Assembly (NCBI RefSeq): GCF_026340565.1 | Contig: NZ_JAPEPB010000001.1 | Span: 7,600,001-7,664,000 of the forward strand | Length of the DNA: 64,000 nucleotides | Direction of reading: 5' to 3' | From: Kitasatospora sp. NBC_01287 | GTDB lineage: Bacteria > Actinomycetota > Actinomycetes > Streptomycetales > Streptomycetaceae | Shown here: positions 29,401 through 59,848 of the stretch, one piece after another | Layout of the letters: every line of letters starts with the position of its first letter | How positions within the stretch are numbered: position 1 is the first letter of the stretch | The notes under the pieces: generated by a model | Databases searched by the model: none | Told to the model about the DNA's origin: nothing | The model's input: only the letters and a program-made list of their open reading frames with translations | Position numbers and translations under genes: made by a program

Positions 29401-30499
29401 GTTCCACGCGGCCGGGCTGCCGCAGGCCGCCGCGATCACCGACACCACGCCCGAGGAACTCGCCGAGGTGGTCGCCGCCAAGGTGGCGGGCGCCCGGCAC
29501 CTGGACGAGCTGCTGGCCGGTGCGGAGTTGGACGCCTTCGTGCTCTTCTCCTCCATCGCCGGTGTCTGGGGCTCGGCCGGGCAGGCCGGGTACGCGGCCG
29601 GCAACGCCTACCTCGACGCCCTCGCCGAGGACCGTCGCGGGCGCGGCCTGCCCGCCACCGCCGTCGCCTGGGGCCCCTGGGACGGCGGCGGCATGGCGGG
29701 CGACGCCGCCGCCCGCGAGCACCTGGTCAAGCGCGGCCTGACCCCGCTCGCCCCGCCCACCGCGCTGGCCGCGCTCCACCAGGCGCTGAGCGGCCGGCAG
29801 ACCGCCGCCGTGATCGCCGACGTGGACTGGGCCGTTCTCGGCACCTCCTTCGCCGCCGTCCGGCCCAGCCCGCTGCTCGCCGCACTGCCGGAGGTCGCGG
29901 CCGCCCTGGCCCCGGCGGACCAGGAGAGCGGTGATGCCGCCGCGCGCGGCGCCGAGGCGGTCCAGCAGCGCCTGGCCGGGCTCACCGGGCCCGAGCGCCG
30001 CCGCAGCCTGCTGCAACTGGTGCGCGGCGAGGTCGCGGCCGTGGTCGGCCTGGCCGGCCCGGCCGAGATCGAACCGGACCGGGCGTTCAAGAGCCTCGGC
30101 TTCGACTCGCTCACCGTGCTCGAACTGCGCGACCGCCTCACCGCGAGCACCGGACTGACCCTGCCCAGCACCCTCCTCTACGACTACCCGACCGCCGCCG
30201 CCTTGGCCGACCACCTGGACGCCGAACTCTCCGGCGACACCGGGGAGACGGCCCTGCCGCTGCTCGCCGAACTCGACCGGCTCGAAGCCGCCCTGCTCGC
30301 GGTGACCCCCGCGGAGTTGGACAGCATCGCGCCGGACGACGCCGAGCAGGCCAAGATCGGCCGACGGCTCAAGGACCTGCTCGCCCTCTGGAACGAAGCC
30401 CGTGGCTTGTCGGACACCGGCGCACTCACGGACCACCTCGACGAGGCGTCGGACGACGACCTCTTCGACCTGATCGACCGGAACCTCGGCCGGGCCTGA
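14465..30499 (+). CDS. Modular type I PKS, three modules
   Basis: 5,344 aa. Order: docking coiled coil (1-33, LLTHLKWMTAELRQARRRIG), module KS-AT-KR-ACP, module KS-AT-DH-ER-KR-ACP, module KS-AT-KR-ACP, then a docking tail (~5260-5344) ending ASDDDLFDLIDRNLGRA. All three ATs carry HAFH (malonyl-CoA). The docking ends are class 1: the tail should recognise the helix of the next protein (KLREYLKRVVTEL), which starts 80 bp downstream, so the two genes are probably one transcript. Start: ATG 14465, immediately before the docking helix, with GAGAGG upstream. Odd: the second module's AT has two repeat-rich insertions, its KS has NISH for NIGH, and its ER-KR half is nearly identical in DNA sequence to two blocks in the next gene. 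Expected contribution: OH, CH2, OH. Confidence 0.97.
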   Translation: MSNEEKLLTHLKWMTAELRQARRRIGELETAEHEPIAIVGMGCRFPGGVRSPEELWQLAVSGTDAVTPFPTDRGWDLERLADPDPERVGTSLAQQGGFLHEAAEFDAGFFGISPREALAMDPQQRLLLEVSWEALERARIAPDALRGQAVGVFVGASPQGYGAGVRGSERGGEGYALTGDASSLLSGRIAYTLGLEGPAVTLDTACSSSLVALHLACQALREGECSMALAGGVTVMSAPEVFVEFTRQRGLAADGRCKPFAAAADGTGWGEGVGMLLVERLSDARRLGHPVLAVVRGSAVNQDGASNGLTAPNGPAQQRVIRAALASAGLTAAQIDLVEAHGTGTTLGDPIEAQALLATYGRSRAGDQPLWVGALKSNIGHTQAAAGVAGVIKTVMAMRHGLLPKTLHLDTPTPHVDWTAGAVAPLTETIAWPETGQPRRAAVSAFGVSGTNAHTVLEQAPADGEQAQARPESEPTGEVVGESAAAPGWRGEPAALPLLLSGATPAALREQAAQLHALLTRAPHLAAGAHDLSFSLATTRAALEHRAAVAGQDRTAALAGLAALAAGEQAPTVVTGTAESGRLALLFSGQGSQRVGAARELAASHAVFAAALEEVCAHFDGVLERPLREVLFEDDGSGLLDRTAYTQAGLFAIEVALFRLLESWGVTPDYLIGHSVGELAAAHVAGVWSLADACALVAARGRLMQALPAGGAMLAVQGTEDEVRAALVDGVDVAAVNRADSIVVSGAEGAIAELEAVWRAEGRKVKRLTVSHAFHSALMDPMLAEFRTVAESLAYAQPRIPVVSNLTGGFADLTEPEYWVRHVREAVRFAEGVATLREQGVTTFLELGPDAVLSALVPEGTVALPLLRAGRDERRSVTAALAAAHCRGAAVDWAAVHHGLTVHQIDLPTYAFQRDRYWLTARSASAAAQETPAQAGGAAPEEAGFWSAVESEDAEALAAALHLPSDTAELAEVLPALPVLSAWRRRRQEQRAAGQRRYRIGWQPLADPAPAPTGAPAAALATATLAGAPIVTTPAPGGRLILVPRGTAAATPYAEALAEALRGRGEQPLIVELDPEAADFTEAPDFTEALATPATGILSLLALAEQPHPEHPALSAGLAADTLLIQALAARGGGAKLWLATRGAVRVGRSGRVGSVEQARTWGLGRVAALEHPELWGGLIDLPPLLDARALARLLAVLDGRHGAEDQLAIGPSGVFARRLERLPAVPVAADPAAAQWRPRGTVLVTGGTGGIGGHLARWLARNGAEHLVLVSRRGEAAPGARELAAELAGSGTRVTLAACDVADRAALAALLETLRADPHPLRAVLHAAGLPRYQPLTATTLADFAETADAKVLGARHLHELLDGQELDAFVLFSSIAAAWGSGNQSAYAAANAYLDALAEHRRDQGLPAASIAWGPWGGGGMAAGEDAEQHLRRRGLPVLEPADALAALALAPRLDTAATVVADVDWERFARSYTATGPRPLLLGVPEAARVLAGPDADSGAGAQAPGQGGGPARPAWLERLAQLSLADRDRALRDLVREEVAALLGHASAEAVDPERAFKELGFDSMTAVDVRDRLALRTGLSLPATLTYDQPTTSALAAYLGERLFGAERPAAAPAQAGTPFQAGAGGDQEPIAIVAMACRYPGGVRSPEDLWELVAAGRDAVGPFPADRGWDLANLFHDDPDHPGTSYVSAGGFLDAVGEFDADFFGISPREALATDPQQRLLLETAWEAFERARLDPDTLRGSRTGVFVGTNSLDYATLLRSSATPHEGHLVTGGTASVVSGRLSYTFGLEGPAVTVDTACSSSLVALHLAVQALRRGECTLALAGGVTVMATSGSFVEFSRQRGLAADGRCKPFAQAADGTGWGEGAGLLLIERLADAQRLGHPVLAVVRGTAVNQDGASNGLTAPNGPAQQRVIQQALAAADLTADQVDVAEAHGTGTVLGDPIEAQALLATYGQDRPADQPLWLGSVKSNISHTQSASGVAGVIKMVQAMRHGIAPRTLHVDEPSRHVDWTAGAVRLLTEPIAWPETGRARRAAVSSFGVSGTNAHVILEQAPAATELPLDERAPSAPLPILLSARTGPALREQAERLHAVLTADGAPRLADLALSLATTRAGLGARAALTATDRAGLLADLAALAAGQDAPDLSLGAPAEGRTAFLFSGQGSQRPGMGRELYDSQLVFADALDQVCARFDGLLERPLREVMFEADCELLNQTAYTQAALLAWEVALYRLLEWWGLAPDLLAGHSIGELAAAHVAGVLSLDDVCTLVAARGRLMQALPTGGAMLAVQATEDEVRAALAELADAGGDASGDAGGDVSGDAGAAVGIAAVNGPQAVVVSGTEAAIERLAARWRAEQRRTNRLTVSHAFHSPLMEPMLAEFRAVAESLDYAPPRIPVVSNLTGGFEDLTDPEYWVRHVREAVRFGDGVRTLHAQGVRTFLEIGPGGVLSALTQGVLSAAGPVAAGTVVAGAVAAGAVAEGPAADGTVAAIPVARGGRPEPQALTGALGRLFTRGVAADWSAVLAGTGARRVDLPTYAFQRRRFWPEPAARPAAGDLVGLGLATADHPLLGATLTLADQDVLLLTGSLSLRTHPWLADHEVLGRVLLPGTAFLDLVLRAAEESGCPRLEELTLAAPLTLPADGEVLLQVRVDAPEADGRRAVAVHGRAAAELEWTRHAVGTLAAHGPAAEPPAAWPPVGAQPLPVERLYPELAEAGFAYGPSFQGLRAAWRVGDDLYAEVALPEETGATGFGVHPALLDAALHATPLLGDGAGGGLPFAWTGVSLHASGATALRVRLTRTGTDGVSLLAVDPSGAPVLSVDSLVMRRPSAEQLREEPLLRLAWSPVAPAAATAEGWALLGADAFGVDLPLGDDAGSASVLVVCGTSPEAVLAPLQGAPAEARVLVVTRGAVAVDGDPGVADLTAAAVWGLVRSAQSEAPGRIVLVDVDGSADSWAALPGAVASGEAQLALRAGAAFTPRLRPARSAQGLTVPVGEAHWRLDSVERGTLESLELVASPVEELTDGQVRIAVRAGGVNFRDVLNALGMYPVVAPLGIEGAGVVAEVGPGVSGLAVGDRVLGMFSGGFGPFAVTDHRLLARIPAGWSFARAASVPIVFLTALYAWSDLGAVRPGERVLVHAGAGGVGMAAIQLARHLGAEVFATASPGKWETLRSLGLDDEHIASSRDLGFAAKFLAVTGGQGVDVVLNALAGEFVDASLTLLPRGGRFLEMGKADIRSEVPAGVAYRAFDLVEAGPERIGELLAELLALFAEGTIETLPVRTWDVRQAREAFRFVSQARHIGKVVLTVPQPLDPGRTVVITGGTGSLGALTARHLVAEHGVRKLLLLSRRGAQAPGVEQLVVELAELGATAEVLACDVADRDALAAALAGRSLTAVVHTAGVLDDGLFAGMTSERLASVWASKAEAARHLHELTLDQDLSAFVLFSSIAGVLGSVGQSNYAAANAYLDALAAHRHALGLPATSLAWGPWAQSGSGMTGDLSEADLRRMARSGLLPFDAEQGMAAFDAGRTADEAVLIPVRLDLAALRRAGAEQELPALLRELGRTPGRRAPRAAAAVTAAAAGSTGAPLVQRLAGLDEAARSAELLDAVATQVAAVLGYDAATEIDLDRPFKELGFDSLTSVELRNRLNAATGLRLPATLVFDHPTARAIAALLLTEVEGTAAAPVPAALPVAAATDQPIAIIAMACRYPGGVRSPEDLWELVAAGADAIGPFPADRGWDTERLYDPAGRGTGTSYVNEGGFVHDVGDFDPLFFGISPREALAMDPQQRLLLETAWEAFERAGIDPSAVRGSQAGVFVGSAYCGYGTGVDELPEGLEGHLLTGSTGSVASGRIAYTLGLEGPAVTVDTACSSSLVALHLAVQALRSGECTLALAGGATVMATPDIFTEFSRQRGLAGDGRCKSFAEAADGTGWGEGAGLLLVERLSDAERLGHPVLAVVRGSAVNQDGASNGLTAPNGPAQQRVIRQALANARLTPSQIDAVEAHGTGTTLGDPIEAQALLATYGRERDAANPLLLGSVKSNIGHTQAASGVAGVIKMVMAMRHGVLPRTLHVDEPSSHVDWSAGAVELLTDTVPWPETGGPRRAAVSSFGISGTNAHTVLEQAPPTASASAAAAAAVERPARPAGTAPELPFPLSGRGEAALREQARRLADRLRREPAPALADLAFSLATTRASLERTAVVTAATPEDLLRGLDALAEGTELPAVVHGGTTGGSGSGSGGGGKVALLFAGQGSQRAGAGRDLYQAHPVFAAELDAVCEQFDGVLDRPLREVLFDGESQLLDRTVYTQAGLFAIEVALFRLLESWGVTPDYLAGHSIGELAAAHVAGVLSLADACTLVAARGRLMQALPAGGAMLAVQGSEAEVRAALLDGVDIAAVNAADSIVVSGVESAVAQLEAGWRSEGRKVKRLTVSHAFHSALMDPMLAEFRTVAESLTYTAPRIPVVSNVTGDFTADLTDPAYWVRHVREAVRFADGLATLHAQGVRTYLEIGPDTVLTALARQVLGSEASVTPVLRAGRPEPQTLTRALAVLVAGRRRIDWLSYFAGLEVSRTDLPTYAFQRAPYWLASTALAARQGARGGAGSVGSTDSAEAGFWAAVERGDAGELAATLRLDGDQEWGALLPALSSWRRHRREQADLDRLRYQAVWEPLAEPGRAEGERVEGSWLLLTPTRPSGSAEAVTEAVVTTLAAAADLVHLTIDPGPGTDAAPGTEPGTDPGTDRVALAERLRAATAGRPVTGVLSLLAVAEGQRGLALTATLVQALGDAGIEAPLWCATAGAVAAEPGERVNEPSQAQVWGLGRVAALEHPARWGGLIDLPARPAERELTFLTALLSGAAGSEDQLAVRASGLFARRLAHAPAPATGPDEAPWTPTGTVLITGGTGALGAHVARWLAAQGATRLVLTGRRGPAAPGAADLVAELATAGATATAVACDAADRTALAALLERLRAEGEPVRAVFHAAGLPQAAAITDTTPEELAEVVAAKVAGARHLDELLAGAELDAFVLFSSIAGVWGSAGQAGYAAGNAYLDALAEDRRGRGLPATAVAWGPWDGGGMAGDAAAREHLVKRGLTPLAPPTALAALHQALSGRQTAAVIADVDWAVLGTSFAAVRPSPLLAALPEVAAALAPADQESGDAAARGAEAVQQRLAGLTGPERRRSLLQLVRGEVAAVVGLAGPAEIEPDRAFKSLGFDSLTVLELRDRLTASTGLTLPSTLLYDYPTAAALADHLDAELSGDTGETALPLLAELDRLEAALLAVTPAELDSIAPDDAEQAKIGRRLKDLLALWNEARGLSDTGALTDHLDEASDDDLFDLIDRNLGRA
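14564..19290 (+). other. PKS module KS-AT(malonyl)-KR(A1)-ACP
   Basis: KS Cys206. AT Ser675 in GHSVGE and HAFH 772-775 (malonyl). KR from ~1241: AAWGSGNQSAY, Trp eight residues before Tyr1389, Gln three before it, no LDD, hence A1. ACP LGFDSM, Ser1568. Expected output: an L-configured beta-hydroxyl, no branch. Confidence 0.93.
21392..21448 (+). repeat. 12-bp imperfect tandem repeat in AT (GGDASGDAGGD)
   Basis: About five copies of a GATGCGGGTGGC-like 12-mer insert a Gly/Asp/Ser-rich stretch between the conserved AT segments EVRAAL and GIAAVNGP of the second module. The other malonyl ATs in this locus have only three or four residues here. The frame is kept. Confidence 0.75.
21868..21945 (+). 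repeat. Val/Ala/Gly low-complexity repeat at the AT C-terminal end
   Basis: Imperfect repeats of GTGGCCGGCGCC-like units encode a VAAGTVVAGAVAAGAVAEG-type tract after the LSALTQGV segment. It is another in-frame linker expansion in the same AT. Confidence 0.65.
25556..30230 (+). other. PKS module KS-AT(malonyl)-KR(A1)-ACP
   Basis: KS Cys3872. AT Ser4338 in GHSIGE and HAFH from 4435 (malonyl); the first AT motif reads FAGQGSQ. KR from ~4896: GVWGSAGQAGY, Tyr5043 followed by AAGN, no LDD, so A1. ACP LGFDSL, Ser5215. Then a docking tail. Output: beta-hydroxyl C2 unit passed to the next protein. Confidence 0.93.
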
Positions 30500-30578
30500 C
30501 CGGCCGGCGCCCCGCCCCGACCGGCGCTCGCGCGCACACAGACCTCTCCGCCTTAAGAACACACGGGTGATGACAGCG

Positions 30579-57023
<26,445 letters not shown>

Positions 57024-57040
57024 CGGTAGGGCGAGAGGTT

Positions 57041-57083
57041 CAGGGCCCCGCCCTCGCGTTGACAGCGCGAGGGCGGGGCCCTG
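57041..57083 (+). terminator. Perfect 18-bp stem-loop terminator after the giant PKS gene
   Basis: Left arm CAGGGCCCCGCCCTCGCG (57041-57058), 7-nt loop, exact reverse complement 57066-57083, followed by TTACCCC. It lies 18 bp after the PKS stop and before the leaderless promoter of the next gene. It is the strongest hairpin in the window. Confidence 0.85.
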
Positions 57084-57123
57084 TTACCCCGGGAATTGCG
57101 TTCGCCGGCAGCCGGCGCCGTCG

Positions 57124-57137
57124 CTAGGCTGCGCGCT
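57124..57137 (+). promoter_or_regulatory. -10 hexamer of a probable leaderless transcript
   Basis: TAGGCT at 57124-57129 ends eight bases before the GTG at 57138, with no ribosome site between. This spacing is typical of actinomycete leaderless mRNAs. No clear -35 at the normal distance was found. Confidence 0.5.
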
Positions 57138-57560
57138 GTGACCGGGAATCTTGAGCTGCGTACGTTTCAGGTGGGCGAGATCCGAGCCGAGTTGCGCGAG
57201 CTGCGCGTGTGGGACGACCTCGAAGGGATGATCGAGGGCACGCCGTATCTGCATCGTCGGATGAGGATCATGCAGTTGGAGAAGCAGCTCGCAGGTTCGC
57301 AGGGTCTGTATGTCCACGACCTGGACGGCATCCGGGCCGATGCCGCCGCGCGGGTGGACACCTGGCTGCCACGGGCGAGGGTGCAGGCCCGACTGAGCGC
57401 GCCCTGGCGTCCCGAGGGGGTGAGCGACCCCGGCCGCAGCGAGCTGTCCGTGGTGTGGTTCCAACAGGCCGGCGAGGACCCCTTCAGCCGGTTGACCGAG
57501 ATCGCGCGACCGTTGGACTGGACTGCGCTGGCCCGGTTCGAAGCAGCTTCTGACTCATGA
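57138..57560 (+). CDS. Small protein of unknown function, 140 aa
   Basis: Not assigned. The sequence begins VTGNLELRTFQVGEIRAELRELRVWDDLEGMIEGTPYLHRRMRIMQLEKQLAG, and has a hydrophilic middle and a C-terminus containing WFQQAGEDPFSRLTEIARPLDW. No signal peptide, membrane segment or metal motif. GTG 57138 is chosen because a -10 hexamer sits immediately before it (leaderless) and because upstream codons fall in the terminator region. It follows the giant PKS gene but is separated from it by a strong terminator, so it is probably independent of the polyketide pathway. It converges with the GNAT gene on the minus strand across 179 bp. Confidence 0.7.
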   Translation: MTGNLELRTFQVGEIRAELRELRVWDDLEGMIEGTPYLHRRMRIMQLEKQLAGSQGLYVHDLDGIRADAAARVDTWLPRARVQARLSAPWRPEGVSDPGRSELSVVWFQQAGEDPFSRLTEIARPLDWTALARFEAASDS

Positions 57561-57600
57561 ACGCCGCCGTCAGGACCGCACCGCAGCCCGCATACCTGCA

Positions 57601-57632
57601 TACCCGAATGCCCGAATGCCCGAATACCCGAA
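57601..57632. repeat. 8-bp tandem repeat TRCCCGAA, four copies
   Basis: TACCCGAA, TGCCCGAA, TGCCCGAA, TACCCGAA in the intergenic gap between two convergent genes. The rest of this 179-bp gap (57561-57739) shows no gene and no clear terminator. Confidence 0.75.
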
Positions 57633-57739
57633 TACCGCCAAGCTGTCCCCTCCCGCCGTCGAATGCGACCTGGCACTCCAGGGTCGCCGCCTGTCCGACA
57701 GATGATCCCCCGGCCGGTTGAGGGCCCGGGAGGCCGTGC

Positions 57740-58369
57740 TCAGATGCCCCGGACTCGGGCGTGCAGGTGCATGTCGTGCCGCCCGTCGTCGTGCAGTCCG
57801 GCACTGCGCATGGTGCCCTCCAACTGGTAGCCGGACTTGGTGGCGACCCGGCAGGAGGCGTGGTTGCGCGTCGAGTGGTCCAGGTGCAGGCGGTGAAACC
57901 CGATCTCGTCGAAGGCCCAGGCGGTGAGCGCCGAAAGGGCACAGGTCGCGACACCGGCGCCGCGGGCTGCCGGTAGCACCCAGTAGCCAACGCCGGCTAT
58001 GCCCTCATCGAGGTTCACGCTGCCCAGCGCGATGCGGCCGACCACCTCGCTGGCTTCACCGTCGCTACTGGCTTCACCGTCGCTACTGGCTTCACCGCCG
58101 TTGCCGACGATCGCCCAGTGGCCGCCCTTCTCCTGCGCCCAGTCCTCGCGATAGCGGTCGAACCATTCCCGGACACGGGTCTCGGACGACGGGCGGCGGG
58201 TGTGCCATCGCCGGATCTGCTCGTCCTGGTACGCGGAGAGGAACGTCGCCGCGTCAGCCGGTTGCCAAGGTCGCAGCAGCAGTCCCTGGGCGGCGGGGAG
58301 CACGGGTTGAGGGGAGTCCGCCAGCGAACCGGGCGGAAGGTCGGGCGGCGTCGACAGATCGCGAGTCAC
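57740..58369 (-). CDS. GNAT-family N-acetyltransferase (RimJ/RimL-like)
   Basis: 209 aa. It follows the pattern of ribosomal-protein/small-molecule acetyltransferases: LLLRPWQPADAATFLSAYQD near the start, WAIVGN, then VVGRIALGSVNLDEGIAGVGYWVLPAARGAGVA (shown here as two segments of one fold), where RGAGVA is the acetyl-CoA pyrophosphate loop, and HRLHLDHSTRNHASCRVATKSGY, the classic N-x-A-S-x-x-V-x-x-K-x-G-Y ending. Known: such enzymes acetylate protein N-termini or amines; the substrate here is unknown. Start: GTG 58369 has AGGTGA nine bases upstream; the TTG at 58375 is too close to that site. Odd: residues ~96-110 are a (SSDGEA)n insertion from an 18-bp repeat. Confidence 0.8.
   Translation of the reverse strand: MTRDLSTPPDLPPGSLADSPQPVLPAAQGLLLRPWQPADAATFLSAYQDEQIRRWHTRRPSSETRVREWFDRYREDWAQEKGGHWAIVGNGGEASSDGEASSDGEASEVVGRIALGSVNLDEGIAGVGYWVLPAARGAGVATCALSALTAWAFDEIGFHRLHLDHSTRNHASCRVATKSGYQLEGTMRSAGLHDDGRHDMHLHARVRGI
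58051..58100 (-). repeat. 18-bp tandem repeat inside the GNAT gene (SSDGEA)
   Basis: Two to three copies of an 18-bp unit (plus strand CTACTGGCTTCACCGTCG) encode GEASSDGEASSDGEAS in a surface loop before the conserved VVGRI strand. In frame. Confidence 0.75.
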
Positions 58370-58455
58370 GACCAATGATCACCTGGCGGTCACCACGACC
58401 GTCAAGTCCGCACACGCAGCCGCGGGGCGGGCGGGCCGTCGCCCCGGGGTGACGG

Positions 58456-58600
58456 TCAGTGGGTGGCGTCGAGGCCGCCGTCGCTCAGGCTCGCCACGAA
58501 GGTGGCGAAGGCGTGGGAGCGGAAGACCAGGGTGGGGCCGTCGGGGTCCTTGGAGTCGCGGACCAGGGCAGGCCGTTGAACTGGTCTTCGATCACCACAC
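58456..58600 (-). pseudogene. Truncated, frameshifted DUF397 gene copy
   Basis: Read on the minus strand, GVVIEDQFNGL in one frame continues, after a one-base shift, as LVRDSKDPDGPTLVF and RSHAFATFVASLSDGGLDATH, then stops at 58456-58458. This matches the intact DUF397 protein at 59636-59848 almost residue for residue (RDSKDPHGPALMFRSHAFAT; SLRDGGLDSTH). The N-terminal WRRSSYSGN part is absent. The DNA just downstream (GGGTGACGGTCAGTGGGTGG) is also shared with the intact copy, so this is a decayed duplicate. No intact gene was found between the GNAT start and 58700. Confidence 0.75.
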
Positions 58601-58696
58601 CCGAGCACCGAGCAGCCGGACAAGCCGGGCCCCGCCGGCTCTCCGGTGCTCCCGTCGGCGGCGGGAAACCCAGGTGGCCCCGGCGCGCCGCCTGGG

Positions 58697-58708
58697 TACA
58701 GTTGGCCG
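58697..58708 (+). promoter_or_regulatory. -10 hexamer of a probable leaderless transcript
   Basis: TACAGT at 58697-58702, six bases before the GTG at 58709, with no ribosome-binding site. This is the expected geometry for a leaderless message, and it supports the choice of this internal GTG as the start. Confidence 0.5.
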
Positions 58709-59218
58709 GTGCCCGAGTTGACGCGGCTGGACGCCGACCATGCCCCGGCGGTGCTGGCCTTCGAGTTGGCGAACCGTGCCTACTTCACCGCCTCGATCTC
58801 CGACCGGGGCGACGAGTTCTACGAGCGGTACGCCGAGCGGCACAGCGCCTTGCTGGCCGAGCAGGAGGCCGGCGTCTGCGCGTTTTACCTGCTCGTCGGT
58901 GAGGAGGGCTCGGTGCTCGGCCGGTTCAACCTCTACGACCTCGTGGACGGCACGGCCGATCTCGGCTACCGGGTCGCGCGGCACGTCGCCGGGCACGGCG
59001 TGGCGACCGCGACGGTGCGGGAGTTGTGCGAGCTGGCGACGGCGCGGCACGGGCTGCGCACGCTGCGGGCGGCCACCTCCTGGGAGAACGTCGCGTCCCA
59101 ACGGGTGTTGACCAAAGCCGGGTTCCTCACGGTCGGGCCGGCCGGGCCGGCCGACCTCGGGGGCAAGCACGGCGCCTGGTACCAGCGTGACTTGGCACTC
59201 CAGGGGACAGCGCCGTGA
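58709..59218 (+). CDS. GNAT-family N-acetyltransferase
   Basis: 169 aa. GNAT fold features in order: LTRLDADHAPAVLAFELANR, YERYAERHSALLAEQEAG, then CAFYLLVGEEGSVLGRFNLYD (beta4), DLGYRVARHVAGHGVATATV with the acetyl-CoA loop (here HVAGHGVAT, a variant of R/QxxGxG/A), then HGLRTLRAATSWENVASQRVLTKAGF, the conserved N-x-A-S-x-x-V-x-x-K-x-G-F ending. Substrate unknown. GTG 58709 is preferred over upstream codons because of the adjacent -10 and because the upstream residues are Gly/Pro-rich and not GNAT-like. Its TGA overlaps the GTG of the next gene by four bases, so the two are translationally coupled. Confidence 0.85.
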   Translation: MPELTRLDADHAPAVLAFELANRAYFTASISDRGDEFYERYAERHSALLAEQEAGVCAFYLLVGEEGSVLGRFNLYDLVDGTADLGYRVARHVAGHGVATATVRELCELATARHGLRTLRAATSWENVASQRVLTKAGFLTVGPAGPADLGGKHGAWYQRDLALQGTAP

Positions 59219-59538
59219 CGGAGTCACCCCTTCTTCGCGACGTCTTCCCTGACCTGGTGGCCGAGTTGTCCGCGCTGCTGGCGGCACAGGGGGAGCGCGA
59301 GTCGGCGATCACCGTGCTGGACGTGCGGTTGGTGCGCGAATGCGGGTGTGCGAGTGACCCCTGCCAGAGCCTCTGGACGGCGGACCACCCGGCGGGGCAG
59401 CCGTTCGGGGCGGGGTATCGGTGCGTGCCGCTCCTCACCGACAGCGGCATGCTGAACCTGGATGTGGTGGACGGTCGGATCGTCTACATCGAGGTCCTCG
59501 ACCGGGCGCCGCTGCGGCGCCGGGATGCGCGGCCGTGA
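59215..59538 (+). CDS. Small protein of unknown function, 107 aa
   Basis: Starts at GTG 59215, overlapping the GNAT stop (GTGA), so it forms an operon with that gene. The N-terminus is helical (LLRDVFPDLVAELSALLAAQ); a Cys cluster CGCASDPCQSLW lies near residues 44-55 and could bind metal or form disulfides; the C-terminal part (MLNLDVVDGRIVYIEVLDR) is beta-strand-like. No signal peptide or membrane segment. I do not recognise a function; coupling suggests it works with the acetyltransferase. Its stop codon lies in the first unit of a 14-bp tandem repeat. Confidence 0.7.
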   Translation: MTESPLLRDVFPDLVAELSALLAAQGERESAITVLDVRLVRECGCASDPCQSLWTADHPAGQPFGAGYRCVPLLTDSGMLNLDVVDGRIVYIEVLDRAPLRRRDARP

Positions 59539-59590
59539 CGGCGACCTCGTGACGGCGACCTCGTGACGACAACCCCGTGACGACAACCCC
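59535..59590 (+). repeat. 14-bp tandem repeat, 2+2 copies, overlapping a stop codon
   Basis: GTGACGGCGACCTC (59535-59548, 59549-59562), then GTGACGACAACCCC (59563-59576, 59577-59590). Each unit contains TGA; the first supplies the stop of the 107-aa gene. Units three and four differ from one and two at the same positions, suggesting two successive duplications. Confidence 0.85.
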
Positions 59591-59600
59591 GAGGCCCCGG

Positions 59601-59629
59601 CCCCGGGCGGCCGGGCCGCCGACCCGGGG
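59601..59629. terminator. Candidate bidirectional hairpin between convergent genes
   Basis: CCCCGGG (59601-59607) pairs with CCCGGGG (59623-59629), with additional CGGC/GCCG pairing inside. It is placed between the stop of the plus-strand 107-aa gene and the stop of the minus-strand DUF397 gene, so it could serve both. Confidence 0.45.
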
Positions 59630-59635
59630 TGACGG

Positions 59636-59848
59636 TCAGTGGGTGGAGTCGAGGCCGCCGTCGCGCAGGCTCGCGACGAAGGTGGCGAAGGCGTGGGAGC
59701 GGAACATCAGGGCGGGCCCGTGGGGGTCCTTGGAGTCGCGGACCGGGGTGAGGCCGTCGAACTGGCCGTCGGCCACCTCGACGCAGTCGCCGCCGTCGTT
59801 GCCGCTGTAGGACGACCTGCGCCACCGCGCGGTGGTCAGCTCACTCAT
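59636..59848 (-). CDS. DUF397 domain protein
   Basis: 70 aa, full length for the family: RWRRSSYSGNDGGDCVEVAD, then RDSKDPHGPALMFRSHAFAT and the closing FVASLRDGGL. Known: DUF397 proteins are very common in streptomycetes and are usually encoded next to an XRE-type DUF5753 regulator; a few (BldB relatives are related) affect development, most have no assigned role. Its ATG overlaps the stop of the upstream remnant reading frame (ATGA), the normal arrangement for such pairs. The partner regulator here is decayed, so this gene is probably an orphan. Confidence 0.88.
   Translation of the reverse strand: MSELTTARWRRSSYSGNDGGDCVEVADGQFDGLTPVRDSKDPHGPALMFRSHAFATFVASLRDGGLDSTH

Noticed and set aside
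57601..57632. Short direct repeats as a CRISPR array
   Set aside because: Units are 8 bp and contiguous with no spacers. No CRISPR array, tRNA or rRNA gene was recognised anywhere in the window.
58118..58378. A plus-strand 86-aa frame opposite the minus-strand GNAT gene
   Set aside because: The minus strand carries a full GNAT motif set; the plus frame has none.
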